A stretch of DNA of 64,000 nucleotides from Bacteroidales bacterium (GCA_004555765.1 SFHG01000013.1:1-64000); one strand, 5' to 3'. Shown: positions 48,522 through 57,417, numbered from the stretch's first letter. The notes: generated from the sequence alone by a model not told the origin. Numbers and translations are program-made.

Positions 48522-51119
48522 TTAGCCACACTTGGAGGCACCGCAATTTTTGCACGTCAGGCAGCCTTCCTGATAGACGAGGGCGGCTTCGCCGCAGTTC
48601 GGACAGATCTGGCCCGTTGCCTCGGTACCACTCGTGACGTACTTGCGGAGCGTACGCTCGACACCGTTCTTCCAAGTGTTGATGTTGTCTTCATTGAGGT
48701 CAAGCCCCTGTACAAGGTTAATCACCTGCTCGATAGGCATCCCGTAGCGCAACACGGACGAGATAAAGATGGCGTAGTTCCAAAACTCGGGATTGAACTT
48801 CGTATCGAGACCCGCTACCGTGACGGTGAGACCGCGCTTGTTGGAAAACTCGAAGTCGTACCTCTTTTCCCCACTGCGATTCGTGGTCTTGATGATCTTA
48901 CCGTGGTTCACGCGCTTTGGGATAGAAAGGCCTTCTTCGTCGTCGTCGATGCCGGTGAATATCTCGTAGGGTCGTCCGTCTTTGAGTCCGATGAAGGCGA
49001 TCCACTTCTCCCTGTTGTTTTGGAAGCGTACGATATCCGCCTCGAGCTCTACGGGCCGTTTGAGCGGCTTAAAGACTTGATCCGGGGCTCTGACACCGTC
49101 TTCGGAGAGCTCGAACTCCGCGTTCTGGAGTTTTTCCTGTTTCTCCTTATTCTTCTTCTCTTCCTTGACGCTGATGAGAACCCCGGAGCGTGAACCATCG
49201 CGGTAGACGGTGCACCCTTTGCAGCCTTCTTTCCACGCGGTAACGTAGAGTTCGTTCACCAAGTCCTCGCTCACGTCGTTGGGCAGGTTTATTGTCACGG
49301 AGATAGAGTGATCGACCCACTTCTGGATCTGTCCCTGCATCTTTACTTTGGCCACCCAGTCGACATCGTTGCTCGTGGCATTGTGGTAGGGAGACTTGGC
49401 CACGATGGCTTGGAGCTCCTCAGACGAATAATCTTTCTCTGGGTCGTAGCCGTTAGCGAGCATCCAAGTCTTGAAGTGGTGGTGGTAGACGGTAAACTCC
49501 TCAAACTTATCGCCCAATTCGTCCACGAATGCCGCTTTGGAAGTGCCTTCTTCTTCTGCCGAATTAATCTTGCGTCTCCGTTTGTAGACGGGGAGGAATA
49601 CGGGCTCTATGCCACTTGTCGTTTGACTCAGGATGGAGGTGGAGCCGGTCGGGGCGATGGTGAGACACGCGATATTTCTCCTCCCGTGCTTGACCATCCG
49701 GGCGTAAAGGTCTGGGTCGGCGTCCTTGATGCGGAGGATGAAGGGGTTCTTTGCTTCCCTTTTGGCATCAAAGATCTCAAAGGCACCGCGCTCCTCTGCC
49801 ATCGTCACAGAGGAGGCATAGGCTGTGAGACAGAGTGTCTTCTGGACCTCTACCGCAAACGCCGTGGCTTCGTCCGAGCCGTAGCGGAGGCCGAGGGCTG
49901 CAAGCATATCGCCTTCCGCCGTGATACCCACGCCGGTGCGCCGACCTTTGAGTGTCTTTGAGAGTATCTTCTCCCAGAGTTCCCGCTCGGTACGCTTGAT
50001 GGAGTCGCTTTCGGGGTCGGAATCGATCTTGGCGAGAATGGCTTCGATCTTCTCACGCTCGAGCTCCACGATGTCGTCCATCATCCGCTGGGCGTAGGTG
50101 ACGTGCTTTTTGAAGAGGTCGAAGTCGAACTTCGCTTCCTTCGTGAAAGGCTTGTCCACATATCCGTAGAGGTTGATTGCCAGGAGGCGGCAACTGTCGT
50201 AGGGACAGAGGGGTATTTCGCCACAGGGGTTCGTGGAGATGGTCCGGAAACCGAGGTCGGCGTAGCAGTCGGGGACGGACTCGCGGATGATGGTGTCCCA
50301 AAAGAGCACGCCCGGCTCCGCCGATTTCCAAGCATTGTGGATGATCTTATTCCAGAGCTCGCGTGCCTTGATCTTTCGTACCGTGGTGGGGTTGTCGGAG
50401 TCTACGGGAAACTGGAGTGTGAAGTCCGCGTCCTCGGTGACGGCTTTCATAAAGTCATCGGTGATGCGGACGGAGACGTTGGCACCTGTGATTTTGCCTT
50501 CTTCCATCTTCGCGTCAATGAACGCCTCGGAGTCGGGGTGTTTGATGGAGACGGAGAGCATCAGGGCTCCACGGCGTCCGTCTTGGGCTACTTCCCGGGT
50601 GGAGTTGGAGTAGCGGTTCATAAAGGGCACGAGACCGGTGGAAGTGAGGGCGGAGTTTTTCACGGGCGAACCGGCGGGACGGATGTGGCTCAAGTCGTGA
50701 CCCACACCGCCGCGACGCTTCATCAGCTGCACCTGCTCTTCGTCGATCTTAAAGATGGCGCCGTAGCTGTCGGAAGCACCGTCGAGACCGATTACGAAGC
50801 AGTTGGAGAGCGACGAGACTTGGAGGTCGTTGCCGATGCCGGTCATAGGGCTGCCTTGGGGGATGATGTACTTAAAGTCATCGATGAGTCCGCGAATAGT
50901 TTCGTAGGACATAGGGTTGGGGTACTTCTCCTCTATGCGCGCGATTTCGGAGGCGATGCGGTGGTGCATATCCTCGGGTGACTTCTCGTAAAGGGTTCCT
51001 TGATTGTCCTTGAGGGCATATTTGGTGACCCAGACTTTGGCTGCGAGTTCGTCTCCTTTGAAGTACTTCTTGGAGGCCTCAAACGCTTCGTCAAAGCCGT
51101 AGACTTTATCTGTGCTCAT
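48522..51119 (-). CDS. nrdJ: Adenosylcobalamin-dependent (class II) ribonucleotide reductase
   Basis: 865 residues. Makes deoxynucleotides without oxygen or a tyrosyl radical partner. Visible: GSPMTGIGNDLQVSSLSNCF, MKRRGGVGHDLSHIRPAGSP, EIPLCPYDSCRLLAINLYG, IAPTGSTSILSQTTSGIEPV, and a zinc-ribbon tail CPNCGEAAL ... CKNCG. No separate small subunit gene is near. It needs cobalamin, as does the methylmalonyl-CoA mutase implied by the neighbouring operon. Minus-strand TACCTTTG lies about 95 bp upstream in an unusually AT-rich leader. Confidence 0.95.
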   Translation of the reverse strand: MSTDKVYGFDEAFEASKKYFKGDELAAKVWVTKYALKDNQGTLYEKSPEDMHHRIASEIARIEEKYPNPMSYETIRGLIDDFKYIIPQGSPMTGIGNDLQVSSLSNCFVIGLDGASDSYGAIFKIDEEQVQLMKRRGGVGHDLSHIRPAGSPVKNSALTSTGLVPFMNRYSNSTREVAQDGRRGALMLSVSIKHPDSEAFIDAKMEEGKITGANVSVRITDDFMKAVTEDADFTLQFPVDSDNPTTVRKIKARELWNKIIHNAWKSAEPGVLFWDTIIRESVPDCYADLGFRTISTNPCGEIPLCPYDSCRLLAINLYGYVDKPFTKEAKFDFDLFKKHVTYAQRMMDDIVELEREKIEAILAKIDSDPESDSIKRTERELWEKILSKTLKGRRTGVGITAEGDMLAALGLRYGSDEATAFAVEVQKTLCLTAYASSVTMAEERGAFEIFDAKREAKNPFILRIKDADPDLYARMVKHGRRNIACLTIAPTGSTSILSQTTSGIEPVFLPVYKRRRKINSAEEEGTSKAAFVDELGDKFEEFTVYHHHFKTWMLANGYDPEKDYSSEELQAIVAKSPYHNATSNDVDWVAKVKMQGQIQKWVDHSISVTINLPNDVSEDLVNELYVTAWKEGCKGCTVYRDGSRSGVLISVKEEKKNKEKQEKLQNAEFELSEDGVRAPDQVFKPLKRPVELEADIVRFQNNREKWIAFIGLKDGRPYEIFTGIDDDEEGLSIPKRVNHGKIIKTTNRSGEKRYDFEFSNKRGLTVTVAGLDTKFNPEFWNYAIFISSVLRYGMPIEQVINLVQGLDLNEDNINTWKNGVERTLRKYVTSGTEATGQICPNCGEAALVYQEGCLTCKNCGASKCG

Positions 51120-51213
51120 TTGTACGTGAGTGTTTGAATGAGAGTAAAATATGATTGTATTTGGGATGATTTCTTCCGACTGAAAGGCATCTGAGCCGCC
51201 TCAAATGTCGAAA

Positions 51214-51221
51214 CAAAGGTA
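51214..51221 (-). promoter_or_regulatory. Probable -7 box for nrdJ
   Basis: Minus strand TACCTTTG, 95 bp before the nrdJ start. Confidence 0.55.
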
Positions 51222-51547
51222 GACAAAAAGATTGGGAAAATCACGCATTTTGTTGAAGTAGATGATTCGCGAGTTTCCCAAAATAAACCCCTTGTGATTT
51301 GTATCTATTTGAATTGTAATGTATTGTGTTTTATGATTGTTTATACGAGGCGAAAATAGTTGCCCAAAATGGAACTTTTTCGTAGAAACTTGTATTGTCC
51401 GATATTTTGTGGTATGTCAAATTAACGCCCCTTACTTCCGACCTCCTTCCTTCCCTTCTCGGACTCCCCGGTCATCTTTCCCCCGGGGATGTGTCCTGCG
51501 CTTCTCTTTGACTCCTCGACCCGACCCTTGAAGGGACAGTCTATTTT

Positions 51548-51627
51548 TGGCCCGTATCTCGTCCCCAAAAGGTACAGACCAAGGGGGAGGCGAGATACGG
51601 ACCGAAAAAATATTTTTGCACGTACCC
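51548..51627. repeat. 80-bp tetrad element T18 (R F F F)
   Basis: Units at 51548, 51571, 51594 and 51617: TGGCCCGTATC, GGTACAGACCA, GATACGGACCG, TGCACGTACCC, exactly 23 bp apart; ends 11 bp before the tRNA-Val promoter. Confidence 0.93.
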
Positions 51628-51637
51628 GAGTTCCCTG

Positions 51638-51668
51638 TTTGTTGGTTCCGGAAGTTTTGGTACCTTTG
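51638..51668 (+). promoter_or_regulatory. Complete Bacteroidetes promoter for tRNA-Val
   Basis: TTTG at 51638-51641, 19 bp, TACCTTTG at 51661-51668; the tRNA starts 33 bp later. Same spacing as the rpsF promoter. Confidence 0.85.
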
Positions 51669-51700
51669 CAAAGTCACTCGGAAGGAGGTTGACATTTTTC

Positions 51701-51778
51701 GGATCCTTAGCTCAGTTGGTTTAGAGCGTCTGTCTTACAAACAGAGGGTCGTAGGTTCGAATCCTACAGGATCCACCA
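51701..51778 (+). tRNA. tRNA-Val (anticodon TAC)
   Basis: Acceptor GGATCCT / AGGATCC, anticodon stem TCTGT/ACAGA around loop CTTACAA, T-arm with GGTTCGAATCC, discriminator A and encoded CCA. Confidence 0.96.
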
Positions 51779-51788
51779 AGAGGAATGA

Positions 51789-51826
51789 AGACAAGCAGAG
51801 GAAATTTCTTCTGCTTGTCTTTTTTT
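51789..51826 (+). terminator. Terminator after tRNA-Val
   Basis: Stem AGACAAGCAG / CTGCTTGTCT (extended inward by A-T pairs), then a run of seven T. Confidence 0.92.
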
Positions 51827-51857
51827 GCTCCCTCCCTCCACAGCTGACGCATAAGTA

Positions 51858-51890
51858 AGCCCCAAAGGCCTGTGATGACCTTTGGGGCTT
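51858..51890 (-). terminator. Hairpin after the M3 peptidase gene
   Basis: AAGCCCCAAAGG / CCTTTGGGGCTT, 12-bp stem, 46 bp beyond the stop of the M3 gene. There is no strong T run, so termination is likely but not certain. Confidence 0.6.
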
Positions 51891-51935
51891 AGCTGTGGAA
51901 ACCTCACGATGGAGGATCAGGGCGTGTGCCCGGGC

Positions 51936-54068
51936 TTAGAAACCGCGGGACTTGAGGAGTGCCACAGGATCGGGCTTCTCCATACCGGAGAATGCGGCAA
52001 AGGCGGCGTTGAGATCCACGGTATTGCCTTTCGAGAGGACGTTATCGCGAAGTGACTGACCAACTTCGGGGTTAAGCGATCCCTTTTGATCGAAGACCAG
52101 ACCGGCGTTTGCGGAGAGGACTTCGCTGAAGACATAGCTGTAGTACCCTGCCGCGTATCCGCCACCCCAGACGTGGTTGAAGTAGGAGGTGCGGTAGCGG
52201 GGCGGTATCTGCACCATATCAAGACCTGCCTTTTGGAGCGCTTCCGTCTCAAAGTTACCGGCTTCTTCTGCCTTAATGGGGTTGCCTGCGGGACGGAGGT
52301 GCCAGTAGAGGTCGAGATTGGTGGCCGCAAGGTTTTCGCCCAATGCGTAAGAGGGAAGGTAGGTCACCGAGTTAAGCATATTGGCCTTAAGCTTCTCGGG
52401 CATAGGTTCGCCCGTTTCGAAGTGTTTGGCGTAGTGGTTAAAAACCTCGGGGACGGTCGCAAAGTATTCGTTGAACTGTGAGGGGAACTCCACGAAGTCG
52501 CTCGGCACGGCAGTGCCGGAGAGTGCGGGGTACTTCACGTTGGAGAGCATACCGTGAAGCGAGTGTCCGAACTCATGGAACATCGTCGTTACATCATCCC
52601 AAGAGCAGAACGAAGGCTTGCCTTCCGGCGATTTGGTAATGTTCAGGACGTTGTAGATGACCGGTTTCTGTCCCAGAAGCGTATTCTGATCCACAAACGA
52701 GCTCATCCAAGCGCCGCCTCTCTTAGTGGGACGGCGGAAGGGGTCGAAGTAGAAGAGTGCGAGCTCGGATCCGTCTTTGTCCTTGACGGTGAAGACCCGC
52801 ATATCCTTGTGGTATGTGGGGAGGTCGAAGCGCTCTTCAAAGGTAAGTCCATAGACGCGATTAGCAGCGTAAAAGACACCGTTTTGAAGGACGGAGTCGA
52901 CTTGGAAGTAGGGCTTAACGTCCTCGTCCGAGAAGTTGAACTTCGCCTGCTTCATCTTTGCCGAGTAGTACATTACATCCCATGGCTGGAGCGTGAAGTC
53001 GGAGCCTTCGGTCTTTTTGGCAAAGTCTTCGATCTCCTTCATTTCGGCCTCGGCTTTGGGCTTGTAGGCATCGGCGATGTTTTGGAGGAAAGAGAGGAGA
53101 TTCTCCGGAGTCTTGGCCATATTGTCGCTGAGGGCGTAGGCTGCGTAGTTGGGGAAGCCGAGGATTTTGGCTTTTTTGGCGCGGAGCTCGGCGAGTTCGA
53201 CCACGATGGGGTAGGTGTTGTACTTGCCGGTCTCGTCCGTGCGGTGGTAGGATGCCTTGAATACGCGTTCCCGAAGGGCTCGGTTGTCGAGAGAGGCGAG
53301 GATGGGCTGCTGGGTCGTATTGATGAGGGTGATGGCGTAGGGCGCGTCTACTCCGGCGGCTTCGGCTTCGCTCTTGAGCTGGGCTTTGTCGGCATCGGAG
53401 AGACCTGCGAGCTCGGCTTCATCCTTTACGAGGATGAGGGAGTTGCGCACAGCTTCGGGGAGGGTGTTACCGAACTGCTGCTCAAGGACGGCGATGCGTG
53501 CGTTAATCTTCTCGAGCTCTTTCTTTTGGTCGTCGGGCAGTGCCGCACCCCGGCGGGAGAAGGACTTGTAGATCTCTTCGAGTAGCTTTTTGTCCTCGCC
53601 TTGGAGGGAGTCATACTCGTTGTCGTAGACGGTCTTGATCTTGTTGAAAAAGTCTTGGTTGAAGGCCACTTCGTCGTGCCAAGCCGAGAGAAGCGGCATC
53701 ACCTCGGCCTCGATGTCTTCGATCTCCTTGGTGGCATCCGCGCCGGCTACGGCAAAGAACGCAGCCGTGGCACGGGAGAGTAGGGTACCGCTCTTCTGGT
53801 AAGCAACGATGACGTTATCAAACGTAGGCGCTTCGGCGTTATCGACGATGGCTTTGATCTCGGCGCGTTGGGCTTCGATGCCCGCTTTGACTGCGGGAAG
53901 GTAGTCGGAGATCTTGATTTTGGAGAAATCCGGGGTGCCGAAGGGCAGCGTGCTTGCTTCGGCAAAGTAATTGCCTTCGAGCGAAGTGGTCTCTGCCTTC
54001 TTGTCGCACCCTGCGATGAACATAGTCATACCGGCAAGGGATGTGAGAAAGATGTGTTTTAGGGTCAT
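51936..54068 (-). CDS. M3 family zinc metallopeptidase (peptidyl-dipeptidase Dcp-like lipoprotein)
   Basis: 710 residues. Lipobox GMTMFIAGC with Cys21, so envelope-located. The catalytic motif is TTMFHEFGHSLHGMLSNVKY with HExxH plus the downstream Glu in VEFPSQFNEYF; GGGYAAGYYSYVFSEVLSA near the end is the substrate-binding loop of M3 enzymes. Such enzymes cut dipeptides or short peptides from oligopeptides, fitting a peptide-fermenting lifestyle. It follows the M16 peptidase gene on the same strand with tetrad T19 between. Confidence 0.94.
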   Translation of the reverse strand: MTLKHIFLTSLAGMTMFIAGCDKKAETTSLEGNYFAEASTLPFGTPDFSKIKISDYLPAVKAGIEAQRAEIKAIVDNAEAPTFDNVIVAYQKSGTLLSRATAAFFAVAGADATKEIEDIEAEVMPLLSAWHDEVAFNQDFFNKIKTVYDNEYDSLQGEDKKLLEEIYKSFSRRGAALPDDQKKELEKINARIAVLEQQFGNTLPEAVRNSLILVKDEAELAGLSDADKAQLKSEAEAAGVDAPYAITLINTTQQPILASLDNRALRERVFKASYHRTDETGKYNTYPIVVELAELRAKKAKILGFPNYAAYALSDNMAKTPENLLSFLQNIADAYKPKAEAEMKEIEDFAKKTEGSDFTLQPWDVMYYSAKMKQAKFNFSDEDVKPYFQVDSVLQNGVFYAANRVYGLTFEERFDLPTYHKDMRVFTVKDKDGSELALFYFDPFRRPTKRGGAWMSSFVDQNTLLGQKPVIYNVLNITKSPEGKPSFCSWDDVTTMFHEFGHSLHGMLSNVKYPALSGTAVPSDFVEFPSQFNEYFATVPEVFNHYAKHFETGEPMPEKLKANMLNSVTYLPSYALGENLAATNLDLYWHLRPAGNPIKAEEAGNFETEALQKAGLDMVQIPPRYRTSYFNHVWGGGYAAGYYSYVFSEVLSANAGLVFDQKGSLNPEVGQSLRDNVLSKGNTVDLNAAFAAFSGMEKPDPVALLKSRGF

Positions 54069-54117
54069 AAGTAAATCACTGTAATCCTAATGGTTCTGAT
54101 AAAATAGTCTTAGGGTA

Positions 54118-54125
54118 CAAAGATA
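54118..54125 (-). promoter_or_regulatory. Probable -7 box for the M3 peptidase gene
   Basis: Minus strand TATCTTTG, 49 bp before the start codon. It implies the M3 gene is transcribed separately from M16. Confidence 0.6.
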
Positions 54126-54178
54126 GTGAAATAATCAGACAGTTTTGCTAAAAATGAACCCGGGACGAATAAAAATGA

Positions 54179-54258
54179 GGTACAGACCGGGGAGATCGTC
54201 CCGGTACGTGAGGGGAAAAGAGTTCGGTCTGTACGACGCGTCATCGTCGTACAGACCG
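54179..54258. repeat. 80-bp tetrad element T19 (F R R F)
   Basis: Units at 54179, 54202, 54225 and 54248: GGTACAGACCG, CGGTACGTGAG, CGGTCTGTACG, CGTACAGACCG, exactly 23 bp apart. The last two units form an inverted pair. Confidence 0.93.
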
Positions 54259-54291
54259 AAATTCAGAGGGCTCTTTGACCTCAGAGAAGGA

Positions 54292-57126
54292 TTACTTCTT
54301 GGCTACGCCGGAAGCGATTATCTCTGTGTAACGGTCTTCGGTGAGATACTTACTTACGAGATTCTTGATGTCATCCGGTGTAATGCTGTGGAGCGTGTCG
54401 AGGTAGATCTCGTGGCTGTCCTCTCCATACATTACTTTGTCGGAGAGTAGTCCCATCCAATAGTCGTTGGAGGTCTGGTGCTCTGTGAAAGACTTTTCAC
54501 GGTTCAGGATCGCTTTCTTGAAATACTCTTCGTTGACACCGTTTGTGACGATGTCGGAGAGCTCTTTCTTCACGATACCATTGAGGCGGACGGCCGACTC
54601 GGGATTCGTCTGGAATAGGATGAGCAAAGAGGCTTCGCCTGCGGGATAGCGGCTCACGGACCCTTGGGCGGAGACACCGTAGGTGCCGCCTTCGTTTTCG
54701 CGGATGGACACGAGGTAGGTCTGGTTGAGTATGTCACTAAGGATGCCTGCGATGAGCTGGTTCTTGAGGTTGTATTCCCAGTCGATGACGTAGGAGTCCA
54801 CCACAGTGGCGATGGGGTTATCCATCGGTACGTCGAAGTGGGAGGTACGACCCTTTGCGGTGCGGCGAATCGCCTTGGAGTAGTCGGCCTTATCGGAGCC
54901 TTCCACGTTGGGGAGCGCGCCGAGGTAGCGGGCTACGAGGGGCTTGACGCTGTCGATGTTGAAGTCGCCGGAGAGAATGAAGGTGAAGTCGCCCGCATCT
55001 GCGAATCGGGAGCGGTAAACATCAAGGACGTGTTTGTAGTCAACGCTTTCAATCTCTTCTTTGGTGAGCGCCTTGGCACGGAGCTCACCCGGGTAGAAGA
55101 GTGCAGGCAGAGAGTCTTTGAGGACGGTGTTCAACGGATTCGCTTTGCTCGCTTCGAGGGAGGCAAGCTCGTTCTTTTGGGCGGTGTCAAAGAGGCTTTG
55201 GTCTTCGCGGATGTCGGTGATATTGAGATATGCAAGTTGGAGCATAGTCTCGACATCCTTCGTGGCGGCGCTGCCCGACACTTCGTCCCGGAATTCGGAG
55301 ATTCCGGTTCCGGCACTTGCCGAACGTCCCGTAAGTGCTTTGCCGAGGTCGATGGGGGAGAATTTGCCTACACCACCAACCTTGGCGAATTCGAGCGCGC
55401 GGAGTGTTACAGGGTCTTTGTCGAAGTCGAAAGTGGAGCGTCCGCCCTCCTTGAAGCCGTAGAGAGAGACTTTGTTCTTGTCGTAAGTGAGCGGCTGGAG
55501 GTATACCTTGATGCCGTTGGAGAGTTCGATGAGAGTGGATCCGTAAGGTTGATCCGGCGTTTCCTTCGTGATGATGCCGGAGAGGGGCATTTCATCGATG
55601 AGTTTGGTATCGACGACCTTCTCTTCGTAGGGCTTCACTTCCTGTCCGAGAGCCGTGTTGTACTCGGCGAGGAGCTGCTTTTCATCCGGATAAGATAGCC
55701 CCTCTTTCTCGGGCGCCATAAGTGAGATGGTCAGGTTTTGGTTGCCTTTCACCATCTTCTGAAGGGTGACGTTGATTGCTTCCACGGGGATTTGGGGAGC
55801 TACCGTATGAATGAACTGGTGCTCTACTTCAATGCCGGGGATGTAGCCTCCTCGCGTGAAATAATTCGCATACTCCATAGCGTAATCTTTGGATGTACGG
55901 GAATCCTTTCCTTTGAGTGCGTTATCGAAAGCGGTAAGGTAATCGGTGCGGGCTCTGTCGTATTCTCCCGGCGTAAAACCGTACTCGACAGCCTGCTTAA
56001 AGAGCTTGACGGCTGCGTCGAGACCCTGTTTGTAGCCACCTTCTTTGGTTGTCACACCAAGGCTGAGGGCATCTTCGGTAATGGCAGCGAGATAGGATCC
56101 ATAGGAGAGACTTGCTTCGATGAAAGGGGCATCCGGTTTGAGTGCTTCTTCCGACAGACGCTGGTTCATCATCGTGGTGATCATCTCAGCCATATATCGT
56201 TGCACCATCGCCATCGGGGTTGCCTTCTCTTCGAGAGTGAGGGCATCGGAGGAGTACATTACGGAGAGATTCGTACCCACGATTTCGGGATTGGTTTCCA
56301 CGATGGAAATGGGCGCGGTATGATCCGGCACCTCTACATAGACGCGTTCGGGGGCATTCTCCGGCACCTTTAGACCTCCGAAGACCTCCTTGATCTTGGA
56401 CTCGATTCGATCCACATCAATGTCTCCCACGACGATAATACCCTGTAGATCCGGACGGTACCAGGTGTGGTAGTAGTCACGAAGAGTCTCGGGCTTAAAG
56501 TTCATGACCACGTCCATAGAACCTATGGGCATACGTTTGCCGTATTGGTGACCGGGAGGAAAAGCCTTGAGGAAAAGGTCGTTGTATGCGCGCATCATAC
56601 CGTTGTCGCGAGAGCGCCACTCTTCGTGGATCACACCGCGTTCTTTGTCTATTTCCTCATCTTCGAGCGAAATGGCACCGGACCAATCGGAGAGGATAAG
56701 GAGACAGGAGTCGACGAAAGACTGGCGTGTCGTCGGGGCATCCATAATCATATACAGAGTTTCGTCGAAAGAGGTGTAGGCGTTCAGGTTCGAACCGAAC
56801 TTGATGCCGTTCTTTTCGAGAAAGTCGATGAGGTTTTTGCCCTTGAAGTGTTCCGTTCCGTTAAAGGCCAAGTGTTCGAGGAAATGTGCCAAGCCTGCCT
56901 GGTGATCCTGCTCCTGCATAGAGCCGACTTTTTGGGCAATGTAAAACTGTGCACGCTTCTCCGGACGCTCATTATGCCGGATGATATACGTGAGGCCGTT
57001 GTCAAGCTTGCCCATCCGGACAGCCGGATCTATGGGAAACGGTGTCAGCGACATATCCTGTTGCGCCGGCACACTCAAGGCAACCGTCACAGACAGAGCC
57101 AAGCCCGCTAAGATTTTAGTTTTCAT
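54292..57126 (-). CDS. M16 family zinc peptidase (pitrilysin/insulinase type), exported
   Basis: 944 residues: signal peptide (MKTKILAGLALSVTVALSVP), then the inverted zinc motif GLAHFLEHLAFNGTEHFKGK (HxxEH) near residue 82 with the later Glu in DEEIDKERGVIHEEWRSR, and a second, non-catalytic M16 repeat in the C-terminal half (PLVARYLGALPNVEGSDKAD). This full-length two-repeat form is common in Bacteroidetes and degrades peptides in the periplasm. Its divergent promoter region holds tetrad T20. Confidence 0.95.
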   Translation of the reverse strand: MKTKILAGLALSVTVALSVPAQQDMSLTPFPIDPAVRMGKLDNGLTYIIRHNERPEKRAQFYIAQKVGSMQEQDHQAGLAHFLEHLAFNGTEHFKGKNLIDFLEKNGIKFGSNLNAYTSFDETLYMIMDAPTTRQSFVDSCLLILSDWSGAISLEDEEIDKERGVIHEEWRSRDNGMMRAYNDLFLKAFPPGHQYGKRMPIGSMDVVMNFKPETLRDYYHTWYRPDLQGIIVVGDIDVDRIESKIKEVFGGLKVPENAPERVYVEVPDHTAPISIVETNPEIVGTNLSVMYSSDALTLEEKATPMAMVQRYMAEMITTMMNQRLSEEALKPDAPFIEASLSYGSYLAAITEDALSLGVTTKEGGYKQGLDAAVKLFKQAVEYGFTPGEYDRARTDYLTAFDNALKGKDSRTSKDYAMEYANYFTRGGYIPGIEVEHQFIHTVAPQIPVEAINVTLQKMVKGNQNLTISLMAPEKEGLSYPDEKQLLAEYNTALGQEVKPYEEKVVDTKLIDEMPLSGIITKETPDQPYGSTLIELSNGIKVYLQPLTYDKNKVSLYGFKEGGRSTFDFDKDPVTLRALEFAKVGGVGKFSPIDLGKALTGRSASAGTGISEFRDEVSGSAATKDVETMLQLAYLNITDIREDQSLFDTAQKNELASLEASKANPLNTVLKDSLPALFYPGELRAKALTKEEIESVDYKHVLDVYRSRFADAGDFTFILSGDFNIDSVKPLVARYLGALPNVEGSDKADYSKAIRRTAKGRTSHFDVPMDNPIATVVDSYVIDWEYNLKNQLIAGILSDILNQTYLVSIRENEGGTYGVSAQGSVSRYPAGEASLLILFQTNPESAVRLNGIVKKELSDIVTNGVNEEYFKKAILNREKSFTEHQTSNDYWMGLLSDKVMYGEDSHEIYLDTLHSITPDDIKNLVSKYLTEDRYTEIIASGVAKK

Positions 57127-57240
57127 AAAAGTGGATATATGTATTTGTTTTAAGAATTATAATCTCTCTTTGTCCCTTAACCCGACCGAACTGTACAGAT
57201 TTACCATAGGCTGTAATGCAAAGTACTGCAATCCGGTCTC

Positions 57241-57271
57241 CAAATTTAGTCAAATTTCCCCACAACTACAA
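57241..57271 (-). promoter_or_regulatory. Probable promoter for the M16 peptidase gene
   Basis: Minus strand TAAATTTG at 57241-57248 with TTG 20 bp upstream (57269-57271); 114 bp before the start codon. Confidence 0.55.
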
Positions 57272-57300
57272 CACAGTATGCCGAAACTTCCCGCAAGCGG

Positions 57301-57380
57301 GGTACGTACCGGAAAATTTGTCCCGGTTCGGGTCTTTTTCCTTCCCCGTACGGATCGAAGTTGTCGCCTTGGTACGTACC
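57301..57380. repeat. 80-bp tetrad element T20 (F R F R)
   Basis: Units at 57301, 57324, 57347 and 57370: GGTACGTACCG, CGGTTCGGGTC, CGTACGGATCG, TGGTACGTACC, exactly 23 bp apart, between divergent promoters. Confidence 0.92.
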
Positions 57381-57417
57381 TTTTTCCCGCACCCCTTTTG
57401 TGCGTGCAAAAAATGGG

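Larger units (their letters stand above)
51120..51700. other. AT-rich leader and gap between nrdJ and tRNA-Val
   Basis: 581 bp without a gene. 51120-51425 is far richer in A and T than any other part of the window and contains the nrdJ promoter box and T-rich stretches such as GTAATGTATTGTGTTTTATG. 51425-51545 returns to normal GC, then tetrad T18 and the tRNA-Val promoter. I looked for a cobalamin riboswitch and found none. Confidence 0.6.

Noticed and set aside
51120..51425. Cobalamin riboswitch or NrdR box before nrdJ
   Set aside because: No B12-box or conserved riboswitch blocks on the minus strand; the sequence around 51317-51332 only loosely resembles half an NrdR site and lacks a tandem copy.
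1024..57380. CRISPR array or CRISPR remnants in the regular repeat-spacer tetrads
   Set aside because: Units are 11 bp and intervals 12 bp, arrays stop at four units, orientation flips within an array, and no cas genes are seen. The pattern does not fit CRISPR.
1024..57380. DNA uptake sequences
   Set aside because: Uptake sequences are single short words scattered also in genes. Here the units occur in fours on a grid and I saw none convincing inside coding regions except at element edges.
1024..57380. Tetrads as terminators or promoters
   Set aside because: Some neighbouring inverted units can pair, but unit orders such as FFFF or RRRR cannot form hairpins, elements occur in all gap types, and separate good terminators and promoters are present beside them.
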